Below, in pieces: positions 1-9,785 of a DNA stretch of 64,000 nt (its first letter is position 1; the number at the start of each line of letters is the position of its first letter). Source of the stretch: Cyclobacteriaceae bacterium (GTDB lineage Bacteria; Bacteroidota; Bacteroidia; Cytophagales; Cyclobacteriaceae). The notes under the pieces were generated by a model, which had not been told where the DNA came from, ran no database searches, and saw only the letters and a list, made by a program, of their open reading frames with translations. Location: positions 62,001 to 126,000 of the forward strand of contig JANQOR010000012.1 of assembly GCA_028285685.1 (NCBI GenBank), given 5' to 3'. A program made the translations under genes and the position numbers.

Positions 1-3000
1 TCGATTTTGAAGTAAAATATGTTGTCTTATTAGAAGGATATCAAACGTGGAAATACCTTGAGAGATCATTGAATTGTCAGAAACAGGTGAGACCACATAA
101 TCAGGCAGGTCCAGTGAGTTGAAAGTAATTTGGTAGTCTCCAAATTCATCTGTGGTGGTCACATCTATCGGATTTGCTAAGTCTGTTGGGTCTAGCAAGT
201 TGATGTCGATGTCGCTTACCTCAACCCCTCGAGGTGTCTCAATGGAACCTCTAACAGTGTGCGTCTCAACACTAGTGGAATTGGATATGACAAAACCGTC
301 TTCGAAGGCAGCCGGTACCTCGACAAGATTGTCTCCTATTTTCCTGGTTATCTCCACTTGAACTATCGCCTGAGCAGACTCGTCAACTTCAATTTTGCTT
401 TGAGTTTCTCTCGTTACGATAAACTGGAGATTAAACAAAGTTTCGTCTGGAGCTACGTCTACGCCAAAAACATTGGGATCTGTCCAGGAAACAAGTAGTA
501 ATCCATCGTTTGTTTGAGTAGATCCGAAATTAGCATTTCCAAGTCCTGGCAGCTGGAATTGAGAAACACTCCTATAAGTTAAGTGCGTAGGATCCCAGTC
601 TAAAACGAACTGAATAGAGGTAACTGAGTTAAATCCTGATCTTGCTCGTACAGGGATATCAATAATTTCATTCTGTTGGGCCATTTGACTTCCAATAGCC
701 AGAACTACAACCTCATTTTCCAGCCCATTTTGAAGGATAAGCAAGTCCTGGATAAGTTCGTCAGTATGCTCCCCGACCACAGGTATAAGTGCAGACCGGC
801 TCAAACCTGAGGTGTTGGCCGTTGCTTCGAAGAGAATAAGATTACTCACTGTATCAGTAGAAATCTCCAACCAACCTCCGTTTTCAACTAAAAAACTGCT
901 TTCTTCCGGGACCTCAATACCCCACTTAACATTTGTGAAGACCTGTGCTGAGTTAAGCAGAGTATCTTCCGCATTCAGCATAATTTCGCGAGGGCTTACA
1001 TCGAAAAAGACAGATTCGCCTGCCTGCGATACAGAAAATCTAAAACTGACAGACTCATCTGAATTGCCTAGTGTAACAACCGCAGTTCTGCTATCCGTGC
1101 TCACGTTTGGATCGACAACGACGCTTACAGCATCAGGTATATTGTCTTCATCTAGATACACTCTTTCAACTTCCAGCCACGTCGCCAATGTGCCAACAAG
1201 CCATTCAAAATTGGAATGAACGATATAACCTGTAGAATCACCTTGCTCTGGGAAAACAAAGTTTTCTGCGTCCAAGTCAATGAATTCCAGTTCACCCCTT
1301 TGATCAATCCGAACACGCTCCTGATTTCCACTAACTTCAATGAGAATTATAGCTGATCGATCTGCCACATCTAAATTTTCTGCGTATGAAAATCTAAGTA
1401 CACCCGTATCTTGAATAAGTGTATCAATAGTGATCCATTGGGTGGGAGCTCCGTCGTAGTCTACCGTTATATCGCTAAGATCTATAGCACTTATGTCGCT
1501 TGAAAGTATGGTCACCGAGTCCTGACCTGCTTCTTTACCCACCACAACTAAATTTTGATCCACATTCAAGGTGATTACTTTTGGTCTTTGGAAAATTCTT
1601 AGTGTATCATTTACCTCGCTGGAGAATCTACTCTCTACAATCAGGATGGCCGACCTTGCTACATTATTTGAGTTTTCATCCCAGGATATCTCAACCTCAT
1701 CGAAGTTGTTACTACCTATATCTCCTTCAAAGGGAACCGATGGGCTGCGGGGGCTCAGCAATTCAAACTGAATCCATGAGGTGCTGGCAATACTATCCTC
1801 TTCGGCTATTATCTGGTTGGTTTCTCCGCCATCAAGAAAAAGACCACTTACTTCGTAAATGTGCAGTTCATCGCCGACTACTTTTACTGTTAAGTTGTCT
1901 GCTGATGAAGTTATGGGGATGCTGTTGATTCCCCAGAAAATCAAATCCTGACCAGTTTCCTGGGTGATGAACAGCGTATCCCTCAGAAAAATTGACCCAT
2001 CCGGAGATTCCCCCTCGGCTAGAATTATCGCATACCTACTATCCGTGTGAATGTTTGGCAAAACTTCGATTTCGATTGACAAATCTTCAGCTGGTCCTCC
2101 CTCGGTATGTTCCAAAGTAACCCATCTTGCTGGTGGTACCGGTTGGTTTTCAGGAACAATATTCTCTGTAGGCCTCCCCAGATCATCCTCGAAGATGGGA
2201 ATATTGTTTTCATTCGTCGGGAGCACTGCAATCGTCCAATTCAAGTTCGTCTGCAAAAAGATTCTTGCCCCATCGTTTTCCTCTTCTCCACCGCCAAGAA
2301 ACTCAAGTGAATCATCAAGTTCACCTCTATTTATATCTAATAGTGGATCGGACCCTTCTTGGCTGATGTCGATAACTACAAACTCCTCATTGCCAGCAGA
2401 CTGGATTAGAACATTAGTTTTTCGTTCTTGAGGACTTGGATTCTCTTTGGCTGTAATGTTCACATCAGTTATGCTTTCTGCTCCGCCTACCAATGGGTCG
2501 ATTGAAAGCCATTGGGCATTTTCTTCAATTATCCAATTTGTATTTGAGTTTACTCGAATGGTTACGGTTTCTCCTGCTGCTGACAATGGATCCAGTTCAA
2601 CCGGGACACTATTCAAAATAACAGGCTCTCCTTGCTGTGTGATCGTTATGATCCTGCTCACCACAATCTGTGGATTCTGCTCGTCAGAGTTTAAAATACC
2701 TTGAATTTCAATTGAGGTAGTTCGCTCGATAGGAATGTCTCGAACATCATAGTCGAAAGTAAGTTGAACATTTTGATCTCCTGCAAAGGGTTGGATAACT
2801 CCTTCATCGTCTATCGACAGCCAATCAGGATCACTATCATTTGTAATTACTCTATAGTTAAGGTTGGTACTTACACCCACCGTAAAAGTTCCTGCTTCGG
2901 AATCCAAATTGACAAATGATTTGTCCAGAAGTAGTTTGGGTCTTTCCTGTGTGACAACCAGGGTAGTTGTCGGCACTTTGTCAACGTACCAATATTCAGG

Positions 3001-4239
3001 ATTTCCCGCAAAAGTAACGGTCCCAATTCTTGGATTGTCCGTATCGTTAGGAGACCAGTTTATCGTTACGACCTCCCCGCTGGTGGCTTTAGAACCTGCT
3101 TCCGTATCAAGACCAAGCCAGTCACCCTGAATCTCCGTGGACCATTGAATATTGGTCTCCACTGAAAATTCCAGATCATCACTTAAGGGTCCGGTGCTTA
3201 TCTGTGTATCCTGGAGACCCGATATTTGGAGTTTGGGGATTTCAATACTTAAGAAACTTACGTTATCCAAACCATCAATTCCTGTGATCTCATCGTTGCC
3301 TTCATTTATTTGATCTTTATGGTCTGCAATAGCAACCAGATACCAAGTACCAGGCTCTACTCCATCTGTAGGTATCGAGTAAGAGGGGCGTCTAATAACG
3401 GGCTCTTGTTCCTCCAGTGAACCGGGTATCGCCGGCATTGTTTGCTCGCCTAGGAAATACACGTCATCTCGTGTGTCATCGATGATTGTCTCATAAGGTT
3501 CATTTCTGACCGCTTCGGAAATAAAATAGTATCCTATGAACGAACCTCCGGCCAGTGCATTACCACCTACGAAGGATTGATATGATACATTTGATACTTC
3601 GGAAGTAATCTGTACATCATCGCCAGGAACAGCAACAAGGCCCTGAGCTGAGTCGAAAATTCCGGAAGCTGAAATTGAATCCACTGAGAATTCGGTGACC
3701 TTCAGGTCTGGTGTGCCCACATTTCGTCTATAGCGAACAGTCCATCCCTCGTTTTGATTCCCATCATCAAAACTAGAGAAGCGAAGTAAAAGATTACTTT
3801 GGCCAGTCGGTATGGTTTTGTTGGATGTAATCGGATCGGGAATCTGATTTTCGAAGTCAAGCCCTCGACCTTCTTTTTGAGGAGTTCTAAGTGTTCCGTT
3901 AGCAATTAGGCTATCCCTTTTTACTTGATTTTGATCCATATCGGAAAAAAAACTCTCAGGCTGGATCAAGGCATCGAACACCTGAAGGAAGTCACGATTT
4001 TTTTCTAAGATGAATTGATCAATAAACTCTATCGTTATGGACCCCTCTTCGTCGCTATAAATTTCATAAAACTGTACAGTATCAGCGTAATACAGGTTGG
4101 TTGCCGGATTCTTCTGAACATAAATGGTATCCCAATCAGTAAGCGCCTCGAACCTGCCCGGGTCACTCGACCCTTGGCCATACACCGAAGCAATCGATAT
4201 GAGAAATATCACTCCTAGGGCCGTGGTTAATCTTTTCAT
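1..4239 (-). CDS. Giant multi-BACON, cohesin and dockerin-like secreted protein (partial, 3' end outside window)
   Basis: An open frame runs from ATG at 4239 off the left edge, giving at least 1413 residues. It begins with a signal peptide (MKRLTTALGVIFLISIASVYGQ). Residues ~170-330 look like a CARDB-type adhesion domain. About eight consecutive ~95-residue segments from ~333 to ~1170 have the BACON pattern: a strand, T/SN-x-x-W, then WL-x-I/L-x, closing with T/SQ-x-G. Residues ~1175-1320 resemble a cohesin domain (VLAIGSQ, then FVLDWDPTHLTYRSVS). The last visible residues (GISTFDILLIRQHIL) match the dockerin-like helix found in Bacteroidota surface proteins. A T9SS sorting domain may follow outside the window; that is inference. 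It is the last visible gene of the leftward operon starting at 11643. The domain assignments come from pattern reading; an adhesive or glycan-binding surface role is likely but unproven. Confidence 0.8.
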   Translation of the reverse strand, partial: MKRLTTALGVIFLISIASVYGQGSSDPGRFEALTDWDTIYVQKNPATNLYYADTVQFYEIYSDEEGSITIEFIDQFILEKNRDFLQVFDALIQPESFFSDMDQNQVKRDSLIANGTLRTPQKEGRGLDFENQIPDPITSNKTIPTGQSNLLLRFSSFDDGNQNEGWTVRYRRNVGTPDLKVTEFSVDSISASGIFDSAQGLVAVPGDDVQITSEVSNVSYQSFVGGNALAGGSFIGYYFISEAVRNEPYETIIDDTRDDVYFLGEQTMPAIPGSLEEQEPVIRRPSYSIPTDGVEPGTWYLVAIADHKDQINEGNDEITGIDGLDNVSFLSIEIPKLQISGLQDTQISTGPLSDDLEFSVETNIQWSTEIQGDWLGLDTEAGSKATSGEVVTINWSPNDTDNPRIGTVTFAGNPEYWYVDKVPTTTLVVTQERPKLLLDKSFVNLDSEAGTFTVGVSTNLNYRVITNDSDPDWLSIDDEGVIQPFAGDQNVQLTFDYDVRDIPIERTTSIEIQGILNSDEQNPQIVVSRIITITQQGEPVILNSVPVELDPLSAAGETVTIRVNSNTNWIIEENAQWLSIDPLVGGAESITDVNITAKENPSPQERKTNVLIQSAGNEEFVVIDISQEGSDPLLDINRGELDDSLEFLGGGEEENDGARIFLQTNLNWTIAVLPTNENNIPIFEDDLGRPTENIVPENQPVPPARWVTLEHTEGGPAEDLSIEIEVLPNIHTDSRYAIILAEGESPDGSIFLRDTLFITQETGQDLIFWGINSIPITSSADNLTVKVVGDELHIYEVSGLFLDGGETNQIIAEEDSIASTSWIQFELLSPRSPSVPFEGDIGSNNFDEVEISWDENSNNVARSAILIVESRFSSEVNDTLRIFQRPKVITLNVDQNLVVVGKEAGQDSVTILSSDISAIDLSDITVDYDGAPTQWITIDTLIQDTGVLRFSYAENLDVADRSAIILIEVSGNQERVRIDQRGELEFIDLDAENFVFPEQGDSTGYIVHSNFEWLVGTLATWLEVERVYLDEDNIPDAVSVVVDPNVSTDSRTAVVTLGNSDESVSFRFSVSQAGESVFFDVSPREIMLNAEDTLLNSAQVFTNVKWGIEVPEESSFLVENGGWLEISTDTVSNLILFEATANTSGLSRSALIPVVGEHTDELIQDLLILQNGLENEVVVLAIGSQMAQQNEIIDIPVRARSGFNSVTSIQFVLDWDPTHLTYRSVSQFQLPGLGNANFGSTQTNDGLLLVSWTDPNVFGVDVAPDETLFNLQFIVTRETQSKIEVDESAQAIVQVEITRKIGDNLVEVPAAFEDGFVISNSTSVETHTVRGSIETPRGVEVSDIDINLLDPTDLANPIDVTTTDEFGDYQITFNSLDLPDYVVSPVSDNSMISQGISTFDILLIRQHILLQNR

Positions 4240-4549
4240 TTTGCTTTCTTTTTTAGTGTATCAACTCAAAGTAGAAGTTTTTGAAAATGGAATATACAAA
4301 CGATATAAAAAAAAAAAATACCCTCTTGGGGGTATTTTTTATATGACGGTATAACAAAACAAAGAAAATATAGTAATGAATGGTTTAAGGGTCTAATCCG
4401 TTATTTGTATAATACAAATTCGTCACACTCTCGCAATTTCAAGCATCTTCAATAACATCGATGAAGTCGCTATTTCTCCTTTCTAGACATGATACGTAAA
4501 TCATGACGATGGAAGAATCGGCCTTGATTCTTTGCCTGTTAATTCAGAT
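4240..4549. other. 310-nt spacer between T9SS cargo gene and BACON gene
   Basis: Apart from the hairpin at 4312-4340, no coding frame or clear promoter was found. The stretch is AT-rich and looks like a long leader. A promoter for the BACON gene could lie between the hairpin and 4239, but no good TAnnTTTG match was recognised. Confidence 0.4.
4312..4340. terminator. A/T-flanked hairpin between the T9SS gene and the BACON gene
   Basis: A-rich AAATACC(C) pairs with (G)GGGTATTT around a TCTT loop, with an A run on one side and a T run on the other, so it could act as an intrinsic terminator in either direction. In the leftward direction it lies 210 nt after the stop at 4550 and 73 nt before the ATG at 4239. 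It could end the upstream transcript or attenuate the BACON gene. A stem of this strength is seen directly; the function is inferred. Confidence 0.6.
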
Positions 4550-6316
4550 TTACCTCACTATGAGCTTTTTCGGTGAACTCTTGACAGAGCCGCTTGAAAT
4601 CTGATAGAAATAAGTCCCTGCCGGCAAACCAGATAAATCAAGTTTAATAGCTTGCAGTTCGCCTTGGGGTACAATCGCTTTTTTATGCAGAATGTTCTGT
4701 CCATTCATGGAGAAAAGCAGGATGGAAACTTCCGAATTAGGATTTTCACCCTCCAAAAAGAATTCAACATTGACATTTGTATTTAGTGGGTTGGGATATG
4801 CCTTACTATAAAAGTCAACTGTATTCCATTTAGTAGCACCTCCGTATGTTACAAGTATTGACGAATTTGCAGGCACTTGAACAGTGGAGAAGGCCTTCAT
4901 GTTATAGCTTCTATTGGTTGACGTAACGTGCATGTACAAACTTTCATTTAGGTCGTTCACGATCTGTCGATCCCAAGAAACTGAGATGTACTCATGTCCA
5001 GGTGCATCTATTTCAAACGTCCAAGATGCTTCTTTTGCAGGTGGAACAAAGTTGCGAACAAGACCCATTGAGTCTATTAGAGTAAATCCATTCTTCAAAA
5101 AAGTCGTAGGTGGTGCGGAGAGGTCAAAGGCATCCCTCCGAATCTTAGCACGTTGATGCATACCGATCGCAGGTAAGTTAGATTGTCTATCTCCATCACT
5201 AATTTCTAGTAACAACTGCCATTCACCTTGATTTAAGAGCCACGAAGCATCCACAGGTTTTTTACTTGTTTCGGTCCGACCTCGCACGATAGCAGCCCCC
5301 GGACTCGGAATCCTAATTGTGACAGACTTCGAGCTAAGCGTCCATCCTCCTTCAAAGATGTTTATCCCAGAAGAAGTATTGTATGCTCCATTATATGTGC
5401 ATATACCGTTTGGTGAAAGGTCCCCTGGTGAAATGGTCCCTTGAGTTTCATTGAATTGGATCACGTTGGCCCAATTCAGCTGACTTAGAAAGGGATTTCC
5501 AATCAAATTCCAACCAGAGTCCAGGCTTAACTCAAACTCCAAATTTTCATTCAATGAAACTGGGGGAACAGATCTTAGGTCCACTGTGGTATTTACCTTA
5601 TTTACATACCAATAACCTTTTCCGGCGTGTACGGTGCTATCAGTTGTTAGATTAACACTAGAGATGTCAGAAATTCTCCATGACTCACCTAATAAGTTAT
5701 CATCTAATTCTGTAAAAACTTCACCGATTCGTATGTCATCGGTTGGGACTCCAAAGATCCGATGATCGGTGGTTAATCTTCCAACACTGAGGACACTGGA
5801 CGTAGGTATAATCACAGTCTCAATTGAAAATACAGTAGAAACTGCATCAGACCCGTCGCTCGATTGCACTCTAATGCTATACGTTCCAGTGGGCAAATCC
5901 ATACTAGTGGTCAACGTATTGTCATCAATGATAAATTTTCCATTATCTGTGTCTCCCACCCCTGATGCGAATGTATAAGTGAAGATATCTTCTGAATTTA
6001 GGTCTTCAGTAATAAATGATCCGACAACTGAACCACTTAAAGAACCATCCACAAGAAACCTGTTTGATAATCCGATTGAGGTTGGTGGAGAGTTTCCCAC
6101 CAGGAAACTTTGACTAGCGTAAAAACCTGCATTTATTGAAAAGTTCGTTGAGCTTGTGTTTCCACCGACTCCACCAATTGTGCTTAAGGCCTGATAATTT
6201 GTACTAATTGCTGAGCCACCACCGTTATCGGTAGTCGAAGTGTTCAATTCGATTGTCTGAGAACGCAAGCCATATGCAAGAAAGGTCGTCAGAATTATGA
6301 TCGAAACATTTCTCAT
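4550..6316 (-). CDS. T9SS type A sorting domain-containing exported protein
   Basis: 588 residues. The N-terminus is a signal peptide (MRNVSIIILTTFLAYGLRSQ). Residues ~75-165 resemble a cadherin-like repeat (IGLSNRFLVDGSLSG, then TYSIRVQSSDG). The middle contains beta-rich segments including GWNLIGNPF, a motif common in T9SS cargo. The last ~85 residues are a type A sorting domain: AYPNPLNTNVNV, an MNGQ turn, then LPAGTYFYQI and a basic KKLIVR end. The protein should cross the outer membrane through T9SS and stay cell-attached or be released. Its ATG overlaps the stop of the S74 repeat gene by 4 nt (6313-6316), so the two are probably translationally coupled. No catalytic motif was found, so a structural or adhesive role is inferred. 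Confidence 0.85.
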   Translation of the reverse strand: MRNVSIIILTTFLAYGLRSQTIELNTSTTDNGGGSAISTNYQALSTIGGVGGNTSSTNFSINAGFYASQSFLVGNSPPTSIGLSNRFLVDGSLSGSVVGSFITEDLNSEDIFTYTFASGVGDTDNGKFIIDDNTLTTSMDLPTGTYSIRVQSSDGSDAVSTVFSIETVIIPTSSVLSVGRLTTDHRIFGVPTDDIRIGEVFTELDDNLLGESWRISDISSVNLTTDSTVHAGKGYWYVNKVNTTVDLRSVPPVSLNENLEFELSLDSGWNLIGNPFLSQLNWANVIQFNETQGTISPGDLSPNGICTYNGAYNTSSGINIFEGGWTLSSKSVTIRIPSPGAAIVRGRTETSKKPVDASWLLNQGEWQLLLEISDGDRQSNLPAIGMHQRAKIRRDAFDLSAPPTTFLKNGFTLIDSMGLVRNFVPPAKEASWTFEIDAPGHEYISVSWDRQIVNDLNESLYMHVTSTNRSYNMKAFSTVQVPANSSILVTYGGATKWNTVDFYSKAYPNPLNTNVNVEFFLEGENPNSEVSILLFSMNGQNILHKKAIVPQGELQAIKLDLSGLPAGTYFYQISSGSVKSSPKKLIVR

Positions 6317-8586
6317 TTCAAGTCCTGAGATTGCGTTTTTTCCTCGACCCGGCTTTCAAATTGGCCTTGTAATGCCTTCAACAAAGTCCTCATTTCAAGC
6401 ATATCTTTTGAGATCTGAATATTATTTTCCTTCAGCTCGGCATTTTCTCTTCTAAGTTGCTCTATCTCCAAGACTAATTCTTGTACGGCTTTAATGGTAA
6501 CAATTTGGGCATTGTATGTATCAATTTGCAGCAACTCTTTCTGATCATCCCTAACGAATTCGCCGCTACCTTTAACAGACTGAGGAAAGATTTCCTGATA
6601 CTCCTGAGCTATGAAGTTGTAGTAATAATGTTCTCCAAGTGTTGGGTTCCGGTCCCTCCACTCCTTGGTATACTTAAACTTCACTGGCCGAAGAGATTTC
6701 AGGATTTCAAGGCTGTTTTCAATATTTCGAATATCTTCCTTTATTCGAAAATCGGAGTTAGCCAACCAGTCCCCCGCTGATGTCTTGGAGGCATCACCGC
6801 CAACCTCCAATGTATTTGCTGAACTTACTCGATTAATTCCTACCCGATCCGTGTCAAACTCCCCGTACAAAAGTGGTGTGGAAGAGACACTGTTTTCAAT
6901 ATACAATTTGTTACTGCCCAGTTCATTTGTCCCCGCAGAATATCCAAGAAAAACATTTCCGCTTCCATTAACATTATTGAGTCCGACTCCGTCACCTATG
7001 AAGACATTGTTAATGCCGTCTTGATTGTTAAGTCCCGCAGATGATCCAACAATGATATTAGAAGTTCCTGAAGAATTTGACTGACCCGAACCGACACCAA
7101 TAAAAACATTTTGAGTACCGTTCATGTGACTTCCTCCGGAAGAATTGCCGATGAATATATTGGAAGTGCCGGTTGAGTGCGAAGATCCCGCCGAAGATCC
7201 TATGAATGTATTGTCTGAACCGCTGGTATTAGTTATTCCTGCATTGACGCCAATGAATGTATTGGAGTTACCTATTGTATTCGAATTTCCAGCATTTCTG
7301 CCAAAAAAAGAATTGGAGTTGCCCGAAGTGTTGTCTTCCCCAGAAGCCTGTCCGACAAATGTATTTGTACTACCGGTATTTGCGATTCCCGTGCGAGAAC
7401 CCAAGAAGGTATTGTTGGAGGCGGTTAGGCTGTTGTTTCCCGCTCTGGAACCTACAAAAACGTTATTTATTCCTGTCGTGTTAGAGCTGCCGGCCTGCCA
7501 TCCAATAAACGTGTTTTGCTGACCCTCATTGTTAGCAGTACCAGCAGAATTCCCAATGAATATGTTGGAAATTCCTGTAGTAATACTGACGCCGGCATTT
7601 AAGCCTATTAGCAAATTACCATTCCCGTCATCAAAGTTATCCCCGTCTACAGTAATTCCAGTCAGGCTGGAGCCGTCACCGGTAAGTGTCCCGGTAACAT
7701 CCATGTTGCCATTTATTCGTACCAGATCATTGTCAAATTCTCCGTAAATAAGAGGGGAAGTGCTGCCACTGTTTTCTATGTAGAGCTTCTCACTCCCGGT
7801 TTCCATGTTGCCTGCCTCTGCACCTAGGAAAACATTACTATTCCCACTGATATTTCCCGAACCCGCGTTACGGCCTATTGCCACATTATTGGATCCCTCC
7901 GTATTACTCATGCCAGCTCCAGCACCGACGAAAGTATTCTGCAATCCTGTGGTATTGGAGTTACCACCATCTGCCCCAAGAAATACATTACTTGAGCCAG
8001 ATGTATTGTCTGTGCCGGACCTATACCCAAAGAAGGTATTTAGTCCCCCCGAATTGTTGGAAGTCCCGGCTTGATAACCGAAGAAGGAGTTTGAGGTTCC
8101 AGTTGTTACGCCTGCGCCTGCCGCAGACCCGATAAACAGGTTCTCGTTTCCATCATCGAAGTTGTTTCCGTCAATGTTTTCGGCTGTAAGTGCCCTGAAA
8201 GCATATGGTGAGGAGACCAAGGGCAAACGTGGAGCTAGAAGCTCCGATTCAACAGTCAGTTCAATCCAATACGGCACATCAAAAGGAAGAGTTAGTGGAG
8301 TCCCGGCTCCACCCAGGAGCACAGAGAAATTGCCTTTTGAAACTGGTACCGTCGAATGCGTTTCGTTCCACAACTCATTTCCGGACTCTGCTGCGTCGAA
8401 GATGCGAAATACAATATTGTAGTCCCCGTCTTCCTTAGCCACCCCGGTTTCAGGATTAAGGAGTGTCCCCTGAAAATTCATGGTCTGAGGCATTTGTGCA
8501 AAGCCTATTTCTAAGACAATCAAAAGGATTGATGTGGGGAAGAAACGGGTAGAGAGCTGACGGCTTTTGTTCTTACTTGTTTTCAT
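6313..8586 (-). CDS. Glycine/asparagine-rich repeat surface protein with C-terminal S74 chaperone domain
   Basis: 757 residues. A hydrophobic signal (~15-31) leads into a beta domain with the MNFQGTLL motif. Two tandem blocks of 16-18-residue repeats follow (pattern N-x-F-I/V-G-x-x-A-G-x-x-N-x-x-G), at ~142-295 and ~317-580. Each block opens with FDDGN and closes with KLYIENS, a YGEFD turn and an RING or GINR motif, so the block itself is duplicated. The C-terminus is a Peptidase_S74 intramolecular chaperone: S611 and K616 sit in SDFRIKEDI, where endosialidase-type proteins self-cleave, followed by LRPVKFKY, FIAQEYQEIFP and a coiled coil to the end. By analogy with phage tail spikes it should fold as a trimeric beta-helix stalk. 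It lies in the surface operon, 26 nt after the protease gene, with no phage genes around. Confidence 0.85.
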   Translation of the reverse strand: MKTSKNKSRQLSTRFFPTSILLIVLEIGFAQMPQTMNFQGTLLNPETGVAKEDGDYNIVFRIFDAAESGNELWNETHSTVPVSKGNFSVLLGGAGTPLTLPFDVPYWIELTVESELLAPRLPLVSSPYAFRALTAENIDGNNFDDGNENLFIGSAAGAGVTTGTSNSFFGYQAGTSNNSGGLNTFFGYRSGTDNTSGSSNVFLGADGGNSNTTGLQNTFVGAGAGMSNTEGSNNVAIGRNAGSGNISGNSNVFLGAEAGNMETGSEKLYIENSGSTSPLIYGEFDNDLVRINGNMDVTGTLTGDGSSLTGITVDGDNFDDGNGNLLIGLNAGVSITTGISNIFIGNSAGTANNEGQQNTFIGWQAGSSNTTGINNVFVGSRAGNNSLTASNNTFLGSRTGIANTGSTNTFVGQASGEDNTSGNSNSFFGRNAGNSNTIGNSNTFIGVNAGITNTSGSDNTFIGSSAGSSHSTGTSNIFIGNSSGGSHMNGTQNVFIGVGSGQSNSSGTSNIIVGSSAGLNNQDGINNVFIGDGVGLNNVNGSGNVFLGYSAGTNELGSNKLYIENSVSSTPLLYGEFDTDRVGINRVSSANTLEVGGDASKTSAGDWLANSDFRIKEDIRNIENSLEILKSLRPVKFKYTKEWRDRNPTLGEHYYYNFIAQEYQEIFPQSVKGSGEFVRDDQKELLQIDTYNAQIVTIKAVQELVLEIEQLRRENAELKENNIQISKDMLEMRTLLKALQGQFESRVEEKTQSQDLK

Positions 8587-8612
8587 TGGTTGGTTGTTAA
8601 GATATGGGTTGA

Positions 8613-9785
8613 CTATAGTTTATCGGGTGGCCCTGGCTGGGGCTCAAGTGATGGGTCCGAACAATCATTGAATAAACATTCCAAAATTCCAGAAAGGTAG
8701 ATCGCAACTCCCGCAAGCCCTCCCCCGACGATCCAGCGACCATATTTTTCAGCATCTGTCAATTTTTTTCCAATGGTGACCGCCTTTGGACGGGCAGATC
8801 CATTCTTAGCAAGTACCTCAATTCTGCCCCTTCCAATCCAAAAACTATCCAGGTCAGGTAGCTTTTCATTGAAATTGTAAATGATGGAATCCGAACTGTT
8901 TAAATCTCTGTAGTTGTCTTCCAACACTAAAGTAGAGTCCTTTACTACCAGTTGAATTTTATAACTGCCATTACGGCCTGGATCTCGCCACCTTAGTCTT
9001 ACTTGTTTTTTGGGTCTCAATCTTTTTGAGGATCTGATGATCTGCATCGAGGTGAGGAGATGCGGGGATAATCTCCTAATTGTTAAATTATTGCGGTATA
9101 CGCTTTCTCTAACCTTGCTCAAAATATACTCAATGCTCCTAATCCTGGCCAAATCTCCTTGACTGTCTTTGCTTACAATCATTCCGATTATTCCACTACC
9201 ACTAACAACCGGACCACCAGATGAAGTTTCATAGATATGGTCACTGCTCAAGATTATTTCATGATTCGAAGATTCGATTTCCAAAATGTAATCATCACTA
9301 TTCTCTTCCGTCACATACCACTCAATATTCCCCCTTCTACCAATAAACCATGTCTTATCCTCAACATTTACTTCGTTCTCTGGGGCAACGCAATCGGAAA
9401 TCCAGGTCTGCCCATCAGGCTTTGGTGCTTTGATCAGAGCAAAGTCCTTGGCATAATCATGAATTTCAGTCAATTCGGCATTAAACCAATTACCTTGGAG
9501 ATTGTAAAATTTGATAGAAAGGCTATCATTGTCTCCCGGAGCTCCATCATAATCACCTCTTACTACATGATCTGCAGTAACAATTAAGAAATCATTGGAG
9601 GTTTCGCCAATTATAAAACCATAACCAAAATAATGTTGAGATCTACCCCCAAACGATGTATTGGAATAAATTCTAACAGTATTTTCTCTTAAGGTATCAG
9701 CTAGGTGTTTGCCATTGGTCCCCTGACCTACACAAGTAAGCGACATAAGCAGAATGAATAAACTGAAAATTCCTTTCATATTCAC
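8613..9785 (-). CDS. Trypsin-like serine protease with C-terminal membrane segment
   Basis: About 390 residues. An N-terminal signal (FSLFILLMSLTCVG) is followed by a chymotrypsin-fold protease domain. The triad is visible: H73 in VTADHVV, D114 in KDFALIK and S189 in TSSGGPV. The usual GNSGGP is altered to TSSGGP, but the nucleophile and GGP are kept. Residues ~240-320 form a separate beta domain, and ~352-368 make a transmembrane helix (VGGGLAGVAIYLSGIL) ahead of a Pro-rich tail. It should be exported and membrane-tethered, cutting unknown proteins. The start is uncertain: GTG at 9785 overlaps the stop of the preceding gene by 1 nt, while ATG at 9779 lies 5 nt after it. It is the third gene of the leftward operon. 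Confidence 0.85.
   Translation of the reverse strand: MNMKGIFSLFILLMSLTCVGQGTNGKHLADTLRENTVRIYSNTSFGGRSQHYFGYGFIIGETSNDFLIVTADHVVRGDYDGAPGDNDSLSIKFYNLQGNWFNAELTEIHDYAKDFALIKAPKPDGQTWISDCVAPENEVNVEDKTWFIGRRGNIEWYVTEENSDDYILEIESSNHEIILSSDHIYETSSGGPVVSGSGIIGMIVSKDSQGDLARIRSIEYILSKVRESVYRNNLTIRRLSPHLLTSMQIIRSSKRLRPKKQVRLRWRDPGRNGSYKIQLVVKDSTLVLEDNYRDLNSSDSIIYNFNEKLPDLDSFWIGRGRIEVLAKNGSARPKAVTIGKKLTDAEKYGRWIVGGGLAGVAIYLSGILECLFNDCSDPSLEPQPGPPDKL

Noticed and set aside
812-1219. Rightward frame of 135 codons inside the BACON gene
   Set aside because: The opposite strand has a continuous 1413-codon frame with signal peptide and repeated domains, so this is a shadow.
7145-8074. Long rightward frames with repeated Pro/Leu/Val segments opposite the S74 gene
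   Set aside because: They repeat only because the true leftward gene is made of 17-residue repeats; no signal, start site or domain supports them.
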